NCBI GenBank assembly: GCA_964531205.1
Contig: CAZHGH010000047.1
Coordinates: 1 to 23,741, forward strand
From: JAICWY01 sp964531205
GTDB taxonomy: Bacteria; Vulcanimicrobiota; Vulcanimicrobiia; Vulcanimicrobiales; Vulcanimicrobiaceae
Direction: 5' to 3'
DNA length: 23,741 nucleotides
Shown here: positions 14,615-21,515 of the stretch, one piece after another
How positions within the stretch are numbered: the first letter of the stretch is position 1
How the letters are laid out: each line of letters starts with the position of its first letter
Program-made: the position numbers and the translations under genes
The notes under the pieces: model-generated
Told to the model about the DNA's origin: nothing
Databases searched by the model: none
The model's input: only the letters and a program-made list of their open reading frames with translations

Positions 14615-14675
14615 GGGGGAAACGCGGCAGCCCCTGGGAATACAGCGCGCCAAATGTCCCTTAGGGGCGTCCCCC
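14615..14675 (+). ncRNA. candidate structured leader RNA upstream of the DUF5679 gene
   Basis: The divergent region between dprA and the DUF5679 gene folds into a nested hairpin: outer stem GGGGGA (14615-14620) / TCCCCC (14670-14675), then GCCCCT (14630-14635) / AGGGGC (14663-14668), then GGGA (14636-14639) / TCCC (14657-14660), capped by a 17-base loop. Upstream, AGGGGTCCCCT (14580-14590) is a palindrome that could pair alternatively with the same G- or C-runs. This matches no riboswitch or RNA family I can name. It could be a cis-regulatory leader or a small RNA. Confidence 0.45.
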
Positions 14676-14703
14676 AACATGCCGGCCTTCGGAGGAATCA
14701 AAC

Positions 14704-14853
14704 GTGGCAGCAGAAGCCTACTGTGTGAAGTGCAAGACCAAGCGTCAGATCAAAGACGCCGTCCAAATCACGATGAAGAACGGTCGTCCGGCAACCGAGG
14801 GCAAATGCCCCGAGTGCGGGACGAAGATGTTCAAGATTGGGGCCGCGAGCTAG
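14704..14853 (+). CDS. DUF5679 small zinc-ribbon protein
   Basis: A 49-residue protein with two CxxC pairs, C7/C10 (YCVKCKTKR) and C35/C38 (CPECGTKMF), expected to hold one zinc ion. The central VQITMKNGRPATEGKCPECG is the signature of the DUF5679 family, found as small stand-alone proteins in several bacterial phyla and of unknown function. The start is a GTG at 14704 with a strong GGAGG 7-8 bases upstream (14691-14695). Its transcript would carry the structured leader at 14615-14675 and ends at the terminator at 14881-14917. Confidence 0.85.
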   Translation: MAAEAYCVKCKTKRQIKDAVQITMKNGRPATEGKCPECGTKMFKIGAAS

Positions 14854-14880
14854 GTTCGTACACAGTCCTTGCAGATTCGA

Positions 14881-14917
14881 GCCGCCGGTGAGCATAGCTC
14901 CCGGCGGCCTCATTTTG
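14881..14917 (+). terminator. intrinsic terminator after the DUF5679 gene
   Basis: GCCGCCGG (14881-14888) pairs perfectly with CCGGCGGC (14901-14908), and inside it GAGC (14890-14893) pairs with GCTC (14897-14900) around an ATA loop, with one bulged T. A short T-run (CATTTTG) follows. It separates the DUF5679 gene from the nrdR promoter. Confidence 0.85.
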
Positions 14918-14944
14918 CCGAAACTACGACTAGTGCTTTATAAT
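14915..14944 (+). promoter_or_regulatory. sigma-70 type promoter of nrdR-dut
   Basis: TTGCCG (14915-14920), an 18-base spacer and a perfect TATAAT (14939-14944) form a strong housekeeping-type promoter, with transcription expected to start near 14951. This places the GTG at 14947 upstream of the transcript start and helps decide the nrdR start codon. Confidence 0.7.
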
Positions 14945-14988
14945 GAGTGCACCCACAAGATGTGGGACTGCCTCGAGAGGGATCGCCC

Positions 14989-15441
14989 ATACTTTGTCCG
15001 ACTTGCCGTAAAAGCGAAACGCGCGTCGTCGATTCACGCGACGACGAGAACGTCGTCCGGCGCCGTCGCGAGTGCCTAGACCCGCGTTGCAAACACCGCT
15101 TCACCACGTACGAGCGGATGGAAGCACCGCGTCTCTTCGTCGTTAAGAAAGACGGCCGTCGCGAGCAGTTCAACCGCGAGAAGATCCTGGCGGGGCTGCG
15201 GCGTGCGTGCGAAAAACGGCCCGTTTCCGAAAGCCAGATGGAAGCGGTCGCTGCGGATCTCGAACGCGATCTCTTTGCACGCGGCGAGAGCGAAGTGCCG
15301 TCGACGACCATCGGTGAGAAGTTGATGGAAGCGCTTCGCAACCTCGACAAGGTTGCATATATTCGCTTTGCAAGCGTGTACCGGCAGTTCCGCGACGTCG
15401 AAAGCTTCCAAGAAGAATTGGCAACATTGCTCTCCAAGTGA
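14989..15441 (+). CDS. nrdR: transcriptional repressor NrdR
   Basis: Repressor of ribonucleotide reductase genes that senses ATP/dATP through an ATP-cone domain. The N-terminal zinc ribbon has CPTC, then CLDPRCKHRFTTYER (the second pair is C-x4-C instead of the usual C-x2-C). The ATP-cone spans about residues 45-135 (FVVKKDGRREQFNREKILAG). Counting from the ATA at 14989 gives 150 residues, matching the family (about 150), and the sequence then reads (M)LCPTC as in other NrdR proteins. AGAGGG lies 7 bases upstream of this ATA. GTG starts at 14947 (before the predicted transcript start) and 14962 (no Shine-Dalgarno) are the conventional alternatives. It is co-transcribed with dut. Confidence 0.9.
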   Translation: MLCPTCRKSETRVVDSRDDENVVRRRRECLDPRCKHRFTTYERMEAPRLFVVKKDGRREQFNREKILAGLRRACEKRPVSESQMEAVAADLERDLFARGESEVPSTTIGEKLMEALRNLDKVAYIRFASVYRQFRDVESFQEELATLLSK

Positions 15442-15447
15442 GAGCCG

Positions 15448-15897
15448 ATGCCTGTCTCCGTTGCGCTCAAACGCTTGCCTGAGGGCGAGGGCCTTCCGCT
15501 TCCAACGTACATGACCGAGCACGCCGCCGGGGCAGATTTGTGCGCGGCCGTGCACGAAGAACTCACGCTGTTACCCGGAGCGCGCGCGCTTGTGCCAACG
15601 GGATTCGCAATCGCCCTGCCTGATGGCTACGAGGCACAGATCCGCCCGCGCAGCGGCCTTGCGCTCAAGCACGGCGTGACATGCCTGAACACACCGGGAA
15701 CGATTGACGCAGATTATCGTGGAGCAGTCTGCGTAGTACTCGCAAACTTAGGCAACGAACCTTTTGTGATCCGCCGCGGCGATCGTATCGCGCAGATGAT
15801 CGTCGCGCCCGTCTCGCACGCCGATTTCGCAATCGTCGAGGAATTGCCGGAGAGCATGCGCGCCGCCGGCGGATTTGGGAGCACCGGAGTAGCGTGA
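15448..15897 (+). CDS. dut: deoxyuridine 5'-triphosphate nucleotidohydrolase (dUTPase)
   Basis: Hydrolyses dUTP to dUMP and pyrophosphate, keeping uracil out of DNA and supplying dTMP synthesis. The 149-residue homotrimeric type shows all five motifs in order: AGADLCAA (motif 1), PRSGLALKHG (2), GTIDADYRGAV (3), RRGDRIAQMIV (4) and the flexible C-terminal GGFGSTG (5). It starts 6 bases after nrdR, so both deoxynucleotide-pool genes share a transcript. The stop overlaps the start of the next gene by 4 bases (GTGA). Confidence 0.96.
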   Translation: MPVSVALKRLPEGEGLPLPTYMTEHAAGADLCAAVHEELTLLPGARALVPTGFAIALPDGYEAQIRPRSGLALKHGVTCLNTPGTIDADYRGAVCVVLANLGNEPFVIRRGDRIAQMIVAPVSHADFAIVEELPESMRAAGGFGSTGVA

Positions 15898-16874
15898 AAG
15901 TCTATATAGTTGGAGCGGGAGCAGTAGGCACCTACCTCGGCGATCTGCTGCAGTCAATCGCGGTGGACGTGACCTACGCGCCGCGTAGCGTGGACGAAGT
16001 CAGTCCGGTAGATGCCGACGTCGCAATCGTCGCAGTGAAGGCGTACGATACGCCGGGAGCTATCGACACACTGCGCCGCGCGATCGCATATCCGGAGAAG
16101 TGCGTCTTCGTCACTCCCCAAAACGGCATCGGCAACGAGGAGATGCTTGCCCAGGCCTTCGGCGCGGACAACGTCGTAGCTGCGGCGCTTACCACACCCG
16201 TAGATCGCGCGCGTAACGACGGTCACAGTTTTGCAACGGGCCGGCAAGGCGGACTGGCGCTGGCTCCGGTCGGGAACAACGCCTACAACTGGCTTAGTGC
16301 GACGTTTGCGAGCAGCAAAATCAAGGTGCAAGTCGTCGATGATTGGCGTGCGCTGAAATGGTCCAAACTCGCGCTTAATGTGGTCGCGAATGCGGCTTGC
16401 GCAATCCTGAACGTTCTGCCGAACCGTCTGGTGCATTTCGAGGAGATCTTCACGCTCGAAATACGCGCGATTCGCGAAGTTCGCGCGGTCATGCAAGCGA
16501 TGAATATTACACCGATCGATTTGCCTCGCTACCCGGTTCGAGCGCTGCAAGGTATTGCCACGCTGCCGAGCCCCATCGCGCGCCGGTTGTTAGCTGGCCG
16601 CGTCGCGGGAGCGCGCGGTACGAAACCGCCGTCGATGTTGCTGGATTTGCGCTCCGGAAAGGGGCAGACAGAGGTGGAGTACCTCAACGGAGCCGTCGCG
16701 TGCTGCGGACGGGACCGCGGCGTGCCCGTTCCGGTAAACGCGGTTTATGCGCGCGTGCTCGAAGACATCGCGCACATGCCGCAATTGTGGGCGAAATATC
16801 GCGAACGGCCTGATACGCTTGCTTCAGAAGTGGAAGCGGAGGTGCAGCGCGTCAAAGCGCTCGCCCGTACCTAA
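15894..16874 (+). CDS. ketopantoate reductase family protein (PanE/ApbA)
   Basis: NADPH-dependent 2-oxoacid reductase of the PanE type, which makes pantoate for coenzyme A synthesis. The 326 residues fit the family. The N-terminal Rossmann fold begins MKVYIVGAGAVGTYLG with the GAGAVG loop (7-12), then FVTPQNGIGNEEML, and the catalytic-lysine/helical region WRALKWSKLALNVVANAACA before the C-terminal helical domain (PPSMLLDLRSGKGQTEVEYL, a well-conserved PanE segment). No other pantothenate gene is nearby and the family has paralogues with other substrates, so pantoate synthesis is likely but not proven. GTG start overlaps dut. Confidence 0.85.
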   Translation: MKVYIVGAGAVGTYLGDLLQSIAVDVTYAPRSVDEVSPVDADVAIVAVKAYDTPGAIDTLRRAIAYPEKCVFVTPQNGIGNEEMLAQAFGADNVVAAALTTPVDRARNDGHSFATGRQGGLALAPVGNNAYNWLSATFASSKIKVQVVDDWRALKWSKLALNVVANAACAILNVLPNRLVHFEEIFTLEIRAIREVRAVMQAMNITPIDLPRYPVRALQGIATLPSPIARRLLAGRVAGARGTKPPSMLLDLRSGKGQTEVEYLNGAVACCGRDRGVPVPVNAVYARVLEDIAHMPQLWAKYRERPDTLASEVEAEVQRVKALART

Positions 16875-16888
16875 AGGAACAACGGCAG

Positions 16889-17749
16889 ATGCGTCATCCC
16901 GATGTGAACGAAACGATTGAAGGCTGGTGGATTCTTCACCGCATGTTCGCCTTCGATCGCCGCCGTTGGGCTGCGTTGACGCCCGCGGAACAACAACGCA
17001 TCGCACAGGAAGCGATGGACGCGTTGACCGCGATGCAAAACAATGAAGAGAGCGATGCGTCCTTAGCGCAGCTCCTCGGACATAAAGCCGACCTGATGTT
17101 CACGCACTACGCGAAATCGTTCGAGGGCCTCGGCGCGGCGCAGATGCAAGTCGATGCGTGCGGACTCTCCGAATATTTGGAACCGCGCGATTCGTACGTT
17201 TCCATTCTGGAGCTGGGCCTATACGAAGCGACGGGCCGCATTCACGCTGCGCTTAAAGAGCGCGCGCTGAAGCCGTATTCCGCGGAATGGAATGCGGCCT
17301 TCGACGAACTGCTGCAAGAGCAAGCGAATCATCCGCGTAACGCAGGACGCTTGTGGGCGCGAATTCCCCAGCGCCGCTACGTCTGTTTCTATCCGATGGA
17401 TAAGAAGCGCAGCGGTTCCGACAATTGGTACACGCGGCCATTCGAAGAGCGCGCGAAACTCATGCTCGATCACGGCAAGATTGGGCGTTCGTTCCATGGT
17501 CTCGTAACGCAAGTGATCTCGGGTTCCATCGGTTACGACGACTACGAATGGGGTGTCGATTTGTATGCCGACGATCCGATCGTTTTCAAAAAACTGATCT
17601 ACGAAATGCGTTTCGATGAAGCCAGCGCGCGTTACGCCGAGTTCGGTCCATTTTTTAGCGGCATGCAGTTTTCCGTCGATGCGCTGCCGGTGTTCTTGAA
17701 CGCGGCCGGCGTGCCGCATCTGCAAATTCGCGAACCGGCAAACGCGTAG
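16889..17749 (+). CDS. hemQ: coproheme decarboxylase HemQ (chlorite dismutase family)
   Basis: Last enzyme of the coproporphyrin-dependent heme pathway, decarboxylating coproheme to heme b with hydrogen peroxide. The 286-residue protein has the expected YPMDKKR with the reactive tyrosine Y168 and K172, NWY (180-182), and the proximal heme ligand H195 in LDHGKIGRSFHG, followed by ISGSIGYDDYEWGVDLYADD. These residues mark HemQ and not a true chlorite dismutase. AAAGGAAC precedes the ATG by about 8 bases. No other heme gene is nearby. The presence of hemQ suggests that the organism uses the route known from Firmicutes and Actinobacteria. Confidence 0.92.
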   Translation: MRHPDVNETIEGWWILHRMFAFDRRRWAALTPAEQQRIAQEAMDALTAMQNNEESDASLAQLLGHKADLMFTHYAKSFEGLGAAQMQVDACGLSEYLEPRDSYVSILELGLYEATGRIHAALKERALKPYSAEWNAAFDELLQEQANHPRNAGRLWARIPQRRYVCFYPMDKKRSGSDNWYTRPFEERAKLMLDHGKIGRSFHGLVTQVISGSIGYDDYEWGVDLYADDPIVFKKLIYEMRFDEASARYAEFGPFFSGMQFSVDALPVFLNAAGVPHLQIREPANA

Positions 17750-17757
17750 ACCGCCGG

Positions 17758-18126
17758 TCAGCGTTGATAGGATGAAGCCTTAGCGGCGATTACCGCAATT
17801 TCGATTTTGTACTCCGGCTTCGCTAGTCTGCTTTCAACCGTTGCGCGGGCGGGCGGCGCGTCTTTTGCTACCCACGCATCCCATACGGCGTTCATGTCAT
17901 CGTAGCCGTCGATGTCGGCCAGCCAGACGTTGGCGGAAAGTATATAAAGTTTGTCGCTTCCAACCGAGGCGAGAAGCGAATCGATCTTCGCGAGAATCTG
18001 CCGCGTTTGATCGGCAAGGTCTTTCGACGGGTCGTCGGCGACTTGCCCGGCGAGATAGATTGTGTCGCCGTGCACGACTGCCGCACTCATGCGCACGTTA
18101 GGTCTGATTCGTTCGATGGTCTGCAT
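17758..18126 (-). CDS. RidA-family protein (YjgF/YER057c)
   Basis: A 122-residue RidA/Rid-family protein, the group that hydrolyses reactive enamine/imine intermediates released by PLP enzymes. The fold features GDTIYLAGQVADD, the central helix DLADQTRQILAKIDSLLA and the C-terminal PPARATVES, with R94 at the position of the catalytic arginine of RidA, then KIEIAVIA. Start ATG 18126; an ATG three codons upstream (18135) is possible. It is divergent from arsR, with only 37 bases between, so the ArsR protein may also control it. Converges on hemQ. The exact substrate group (RidA or Rid4-7) is not clear. Confidence 0.9.
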   Translation of the reverse strand: MQTIERIRPNVRMSAAVVHGDTIYLAGQVADDPSKDLADQTRQILAKIDSLLASVGSDKLYILSANVWLADIDGYDDMNAVWDAWVAKDAPPARATVESRLAKPEYKIEIAVIAAKASSYQR

Positions 18127-18145
18127 ACTTGACATCTTATTAGGC

Positions 18146-18163
18146 ATTTGGCAAATTGGCAAT
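18146..18163. promoter_or_regulatory. candidate ArsR operator: two overlapping palindromes
   Basis: ATTTGGCAAAT (18146-18156) and ATTGGCAAT (18155-18163) are perfect odd-length palindromes overlapping by two bases, ending right before the arsR ATG at 18164. They lie between the divergent ridA and arsR genes, a likely autoregulatory site. A TTGACA (18129-18134) just upstream could serve as -35 for arsR, though no clear -10 follows. Confidence 0.5.
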
Positions 18164-18466
18164 ATGGCTATAGAGACCGCGCTTCGAGCTCTGGCTAACG
18201 ACAAACGCCTCCAAATCCTGGAGTGGCTCAAGGATCCGCGAGCGCATTTCCCGCCGCAAGTGGACGGCGATTTGGTCAAGGACGGCGTCTGCGGCGTCTT
18301 CATCGCCGAGAAACTCGGCGTAAGTCAGCCGACGGCCAGCGAGCATCTCAAAGTGCTCGCGCAAGCGGGCCTGATCCGCGGCAAGCGCATCAAGCAGTGG
18401 ACGTTCTACAAGCGCGAAGAATCGCGCATAAACGAACTGAAGCGCGCGATCTCCAAATCGATTTGA
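18164..18466 (+). CDS. ArsR-family transcriptional regulator
   Basis: A 100-residue winged-helix repressor of the ArsR/SmtB fold. Helix-turn-helix at about residues 48-68 (AEKLGVSQPTASEHLKVLAQ), preceded by the ANDKRLQILEWL helix and followed by the wing (LIRGKRIKQWTFYKREES). One cysteine (DGVCGVF) is present but no ELCVCDL metal site, so metal sensing is not supported. It directly precedes phzF by 8 bases and is probably its regulator. There is no obvious Shine-Dalgarno, and the ATG abuts a palindrome pair that may be its operator. Confidence 0.9.
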   Translation: MAIETALRALANDKRLQILEWLKDPRAHFPPQVDGDLVKDGVCGVFIAEKLGVSQPTASEHLKVLAQAGLIRGKRIKQWTFYKREESRINELKRAISKSI

Positions 18467-18474
18467 GGCAAGTT

Positions 18475-19356
18475 ATGGAATTGCATTATGAAATCGTCGA
18501 CGTGTTCACGAGTGCGCCGCTCGAAGGAAATCAGCTCGCGGTCTTCACCGACGCGGCGTCCATCGACGGAGCGTTGATGCAGAAGATCGCGAAGGAGCTG
18601 AACTTAGCGGAAACCGCCTTCATTCTGCCCGCCACGAAACCGGACTGCGACGTACGCGTGCGTATCTTCACGCCTTCGCAGGAGATGCTGTTCGCCGGCC
18701 ATCCGACCATCGGTTCGGCGTTTGTTGCGCGTAAAAATGGATTTGTACCTCGCGATGCGGCAAAGTTCGTGCTCGAGGAAAAGATCGGGCCCGTTCCGAT
18801 TCGCGTTGAAAGCGAAAGCGATCCGCTCCTTTGGCTCCGTACGCCGCCGATTGCGAAGCGCGGCAGCTTCGACCGCGCTGCATGCGCGCGTGCCGTGGGT
18901 TTAACGCTTGAAGATTTGCTTCCCAATGTGCCATGCGAGATTTGGACCGCCGGCAATCCGAATCTCTACATTGCCGTTCGGGATCGCGGTGCAGTCGATC
19001 GCGCCTCCGTCGATACCGTTGCACTTCGCAAGCTCTACGCGAATGAAACCGAAGGCATTTGCACGTTCGTCTTTGCGCCGGTCGCCGAAGGCGCGTATTC
19101 GCGCATGTTCGCACCGGAGTTAGGCGTTCCCGAAGATCCGGCAACCGGCAGCGCGACCGGTCCGCTCGCCGCATTCATGATCGAATACGGTCTTGCGCCG
19201 GCGACCGCGGACGGCACGCGTTTTGTGAGCGAGCAAGGCACGAAGATGGGGCGCCGCAGCATCTTGCACGTTCGTCTCGAGGGGGAAGGCGGACGCAGCG
19301 GCATCGAGGTCGGCGGGTACGTCGCTCCGCTTAGCGTTGCAACGATGACCCTTTAA
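18475..19356 (+). CDS. PhzF-family isomerase
   Basis: Isomerase of the PhzF fold (two pseudo-symmetric hotdog-like halves, related to diaminopimelate epimerase). The 293 residues show GNQLAVFTD (18-26), the catalytic glutamate E46 in LNLAETAFIL, LFAGHPTIGSAF and the second-half PEDPATGSATGPLAAFM. Most PhzF relatives outside phenazine clusters have unknown substrates, and no phenazine gene is nearby. The start at ATG 18475 has GAGGCAAG just upstream, overlapping the end of the arsR region. It overlaps the convergent phosphatase gene by 26 bases. Confidence 0.9.
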   Translation: MELHYEIVDVFTSAPLEGNQLAVFTDAASIDGALMQKIAKELNLAETAFILPATKPDCDVRVRIFTPSQEMLFAGHPTIGSAFVARKNGFVPRDAAKFVLEEKIGPVPIRVESESDPLLWLRTPPIAKRGSFDRAACARAVGLTLEDLLPNVPCEIWTAGNPNLYIAVRDRGAVDRASVDTVALRKLYANETEGICTFVFAPVAEGAYSRMFAPELGVPEDPATGSATGPLAAFMIEYGLAPATADGTRFVSEQGTKMGRRSILHVRLEGEGGRSGIEVGGYVAPLSVATMTL

Positions 19357-19789
19357 CGAGCGCTTCTCGCACGAGCGCCAGGCAGTGGCGGTTCGGATTG
19401 CGGGGTGTTTCATAAAGGTCCCGCTCGTCTTGACCGTGGTGCGTGCGGATAGCTGCGGCGACTCCGGTGGAACGCGAAAGGCCCGCGTGACAATGCACGA
19501 CGATTGTCGCGACCTCACCCCACCAACGGTGGACGAACGCGGCGATCTGCTCCGCGTGTTGCTCGCTCATCTCGCAGAATAGGCGTGCGCCGCTCTCGTC
19601 AAGACAATGCTGCGGATAGACGTCGTCAAAGTGCAGCGCGAGGCGGTCGCGAAGCGCTTCGTGCGGATAGATGCTCGGCGGTGCCGCATCGGTGTCACTT
19701 AGCGAGATGACGACGTACGGGTCGCTTGAATGGTACAACTGAGCATCGTTTCGAGAGAGTGCGATCACGCGCGTTTCGTACATCGGCAT
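19331..19789 (-). CDS. tyrosine phosphatase-like protein (CX5R)
   Basis: A 152-residue protein with a cysteine-based phosphatase loop, VVHCHAGLSRSTG (C100 nucleophile, R106), the HCxxGxSRS signature of dual-specificity-type phosphatases. A helix (EQHAEQIAAFVHRWW) precedes the loop. Candidate general acid residues are in SLSDTDAAPP or HFDDV, not decided. Start at ATG 19789 or 19783; the frame is open further upstream but without a good start. Substrate unknown: phosphotyrosine proteins, phosphoinositides or small phosphates. Divergent from the small paralogue gene at 19881. Confidence 0.82.
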   Translation of the reverse strand: MPMYETRVIALSRNDAQLYHSSDPYVVISLSDTDAAPPSIYPHEALRDRLALHFDDVYPQHCLDESGARLFCEMSEQHAEQIAAFVHRWWGEVATIVVHCHAGLSRSTGVAAAIRTHHGQDERDLYETPRNPNRHCLALVREALVKGSSLQR

Positions 19790-19850
19790 ACTCGTCTGCT
19801 TCGCCTTTGTAAAGAAATAAACAGCTCTCTTCACCGCGTCTACGCCGCGC

Positions 19851-19875
19851 CGATACCTCAGTGCGAGAGGTATCG
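19851..19875 (+). promoter_or_regulatory. hairpin over the ribosome-binding site of small paralogue B
   Basis: CGATACCTC (19851-19859) and GAGGTATCG (19867-19875) are perfect inverted repeats with a 7-base loop, placed 5 bases before the ATG at 19881. GAGG within the right arm is the only Shine-Dalgarno-like sequence before the gene, so the stem would hide it. It could instead be a protein-binding palindrome. Confidence 0.55.
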
Positions 19876-19880
19876 CATAC

Positions 19881-20036
19881 ATGTCTTTATTGCCGGAATT
19901 TCCGTCCCTCATTGCCGCCTTGCGCGCCGGTTACCACGTGTACGATCGCGCGCCGAACGGCTACCTCGTCCGTTCGCGCACTGCGACCGGATGGAGCATC
20001 GCGCTCGTCAACGTCAGCGGCAACTCGACTAACTGA
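19881..20036 (+). CDS. 51-residue small protein, paralogue B of a new family
   Basis: Encodes 51 residues with the core RAGYHVYDRAPNGYLVRSRT then ATGWSIALV, closely matching the protein at 3276-3416 (26 of 35 identical over residues 9-43, no gaps). Substitutions are mostly conservative (Q/H, S/P, D/N, T/S, A/S), and codons differ throughout, as expected for selection on the protein and not a recent DNA copy. The C-terminal tail NVSGNSTN is specific to this copy. No known family recognised; no signal peptide or membrane segment. It is divergent from the phosphatase-like gene. GAGG 10 bases upstream of the ATG is inside a hairpin. Confidence 0.8.
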   Translation: MSLLPEFPSLIAALRAGYHVYDRAPNGYLVRSRTATGWSIALVNVSGNSTN

Positions 20037-20144
20037 CGTCTAGGCGGCCGAGCCGGCTAACACCGCTCAGCGCCAGCCAAATCGCGTGGCACTTCACATC
20101 TACCGCCACGTTCCGCACAACCGAACCGCGCGTCGGAATCGCTA

Positions 20145-20354
20145 GCAGCGCTCGCAATCAAGAAGCATTTGCGATCCATGCGAGTATTATTCCCGGATGN
20201 NNNNNNNNNNNNNNNNNNNNNNNNNNNNNNNNNNNNNNNNNNNNNNNNNNNNNNNNNNNNNNNNNNNNNNNNNNNNNNNNNNNNNNNNNNNNNNNNNNNG
20301 CAGCGCTCGCAATCAAGAAGCATTTGCGATCCATGCGAGTATTATTCCCGGATG
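20145..20354. other. assembly gap: 100 N between identical 55-base ends
   Basis: Bases 20145-20199 recur exactly at 20300-20354 around 100 N (20200-20299), the same pattern as the gap near 10.2 kb. The true intergenic space between the small protein and the aminotransferase gene is then about 160 bases. The rest of this stretch (20037-20144) holds no gene I can support. The aminotransferase ATG is the last three bases of the repeat. Confidence 0.92.
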
Positions 20355-21515
20355 CAACTTACGACGGCGCCGCTCGACGATGAAATAACACTGGAACGCC
20401 TACGCCGCCGGACCAGCCAAAAGTGGCGGCGTTATCCTGCGGACGTGTTGCCGCTGTTCGTTGCGGAAAGCGACTTCCCGACGCCGCCGGCTGTCGCCAA
20501 GGCACTCCACGAAGCCGTCGAGATCGGCGATCTGGGCTATGCGGATACAAGGCGCATCGGCGAAGCCTACGTGGCGTTTGCCGAAAGCCGCTTTGGCTAC
20601 GCGCCCGATCCGCGCGACGTTATAGCGGTTCCCGAAGTGATGATCGGCGTTGCGGAGATCCTTCGCGTCATCAGTGGGCCTGACGATTCCGTTGCGATCA
20701 ATCCGCCCGTCTATCCGCCGTTTTTCCTGACGATCGATGAAGTGCGGCGCAAAATCGTTGAAGTGCCATTGCGCGAAGACGAAAATCGATATGGACTCGA
20801 CTTCGACGCGCTTGAGGACGCATTTAAAGCGGGGGCGCGCGTCTACTTGTTTTGCAATCCGCATAATCCGGTGGGACGTGCTTGGGCGCGCGAAGACGTT
20901 CTGCGCGTTGCGACCCTCGCGGAGCGATACGGCGTTGCCGTGCTTGCAGACGAGATTCACGCGCCGCTGATTTTGCCCGGTGCAACGCATACGCCATTCG
21001 AAAGCGTCGTCCGCGAAACCGGCGTAAACGCCATCACGTTAACATCTGCCTCTAAAGGCTGGAACGTCGCCGGACTTAAATGTGCGCTTGCCATGACGTC
21101 GTCCGATTGGGGACGCGGCGTGTTCAAAAAGTTGCCGGTAGAATTAGCGGAACGCGTCGGCCATCTGGGCGCGATCGCAACGCGTGCCGCCTTTGCACAC
21201 GACGGTCCGTTCTTGGATCGCGTTATCGCGCACCTCGACGTGCAACGCGCTAACGTGAGGACGCTGCTGACGAAATACGGCCTAGAGAATATCGGATATG
21301 CGCCTCCGCAGGCCGGTTATCTCGCATGGCTCGATTGCCGCCCTTTGCAGTTATCCGAAGAGCCGGCAACGGTGTTTCTCGCACGCGGCAAAGTTGCGCT
21401 CTATCGAGGACGCTATTTCGGCGTTCAAGGTGCAGGTTTCGTGCGCCTCAACTTCGCGACGTCAACCGCGATTTTGGAAGAGGCAATCAAACGCATGGGT
21501 AGCGCAGTTACGTAA
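20352..21515 (+). CDS. MalY/PatB-type PLP-dependent aminotransferase (C-S lyase)
   Basis: Fold-type I PLP enzyme of 387 residues resembling MalY/PatB, which cleaves cystathionine and related thioethers to homocysteine, pyruvate and ammonia. Marks: PLFVAESDFPTPPAV near the N-terminus, FCNPHNPVGRAW (168-178), VLADEIHAPLIL (198-208, the DEIH motif typical of MalY/PatB) and the Schiff-base lysine K235 in LTSASKGWNVAGLKCA. The start is ATG 20352, just at the gap end; no strong Shine-Dalgarno is seen. It overlaps the convergent DsrE-like gene by 8 bases. An ordinary class I/II aminotransferase role is the alternative. Confidence 0.88.
   Translation: MQLTTAPLDDEITLERLRRRTSQKWRRYPADVLPLFVAESDFPTPPAVAKALHEAVEIGDLGYADTRRIGEAYVAFAESRFGYAPDPRDVIAVPEVMIGVAEILRVISGPDDSVAINPPVYPPFFLTIDEVRRKIVEVPLREDENRYGLDFDALEDAFKAGARVYLFCNPHNPVGRAWAREDVLRVATLAERYGVAVLADEIHAPLILPGATHTPFESVVRETGVNAITLTSASKGWNVAGLKCALAMTSSDWGRGVFKKLPVELAERVGHLGAIATRAAFAHDGPFLDRVIAHLDVQRANVRTLLTKYGLENIGYAPPQAGYLAWLDCRPLQLSEEPATVFLARGKVALYRGRYFGVQGAGFVRLNFATSTAILEEAIKRMGSAVT

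Noticed and set aside
13923..14891. A 322-codon plus-strand open frame opposite dprA and across the DUF5679 gene
   Set aside because: Composition is arginine-rich and low-information, typical of a shadow of dprA; the minus-strand DprA motifs are unmistakable.
14947..14988. Conventional GTG starts for nrdR at 14947 and 14962
   Set aside because: 14947 falls between the -10 element and the expected transcript start; 14962 has no Shine-Dalgarno and adds residues not found in the family. Kept as alternatives in the nrdR entry.
17749..17759. GACCGCCGGTC palindrome between hemQ and ridA as a terminator
   Set aside because: Only 5 base pairs with a one-base centre and no T-run; too weak.
20057..20175. 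A 39-residue minus-strand frame beginning MDRKCFLIAS with three cysteines, next to the second assembly gap
   Set aside because: No ribosome-binding site, start inside the duplicated gap end, no similarity to anything else in the window; probably chance.
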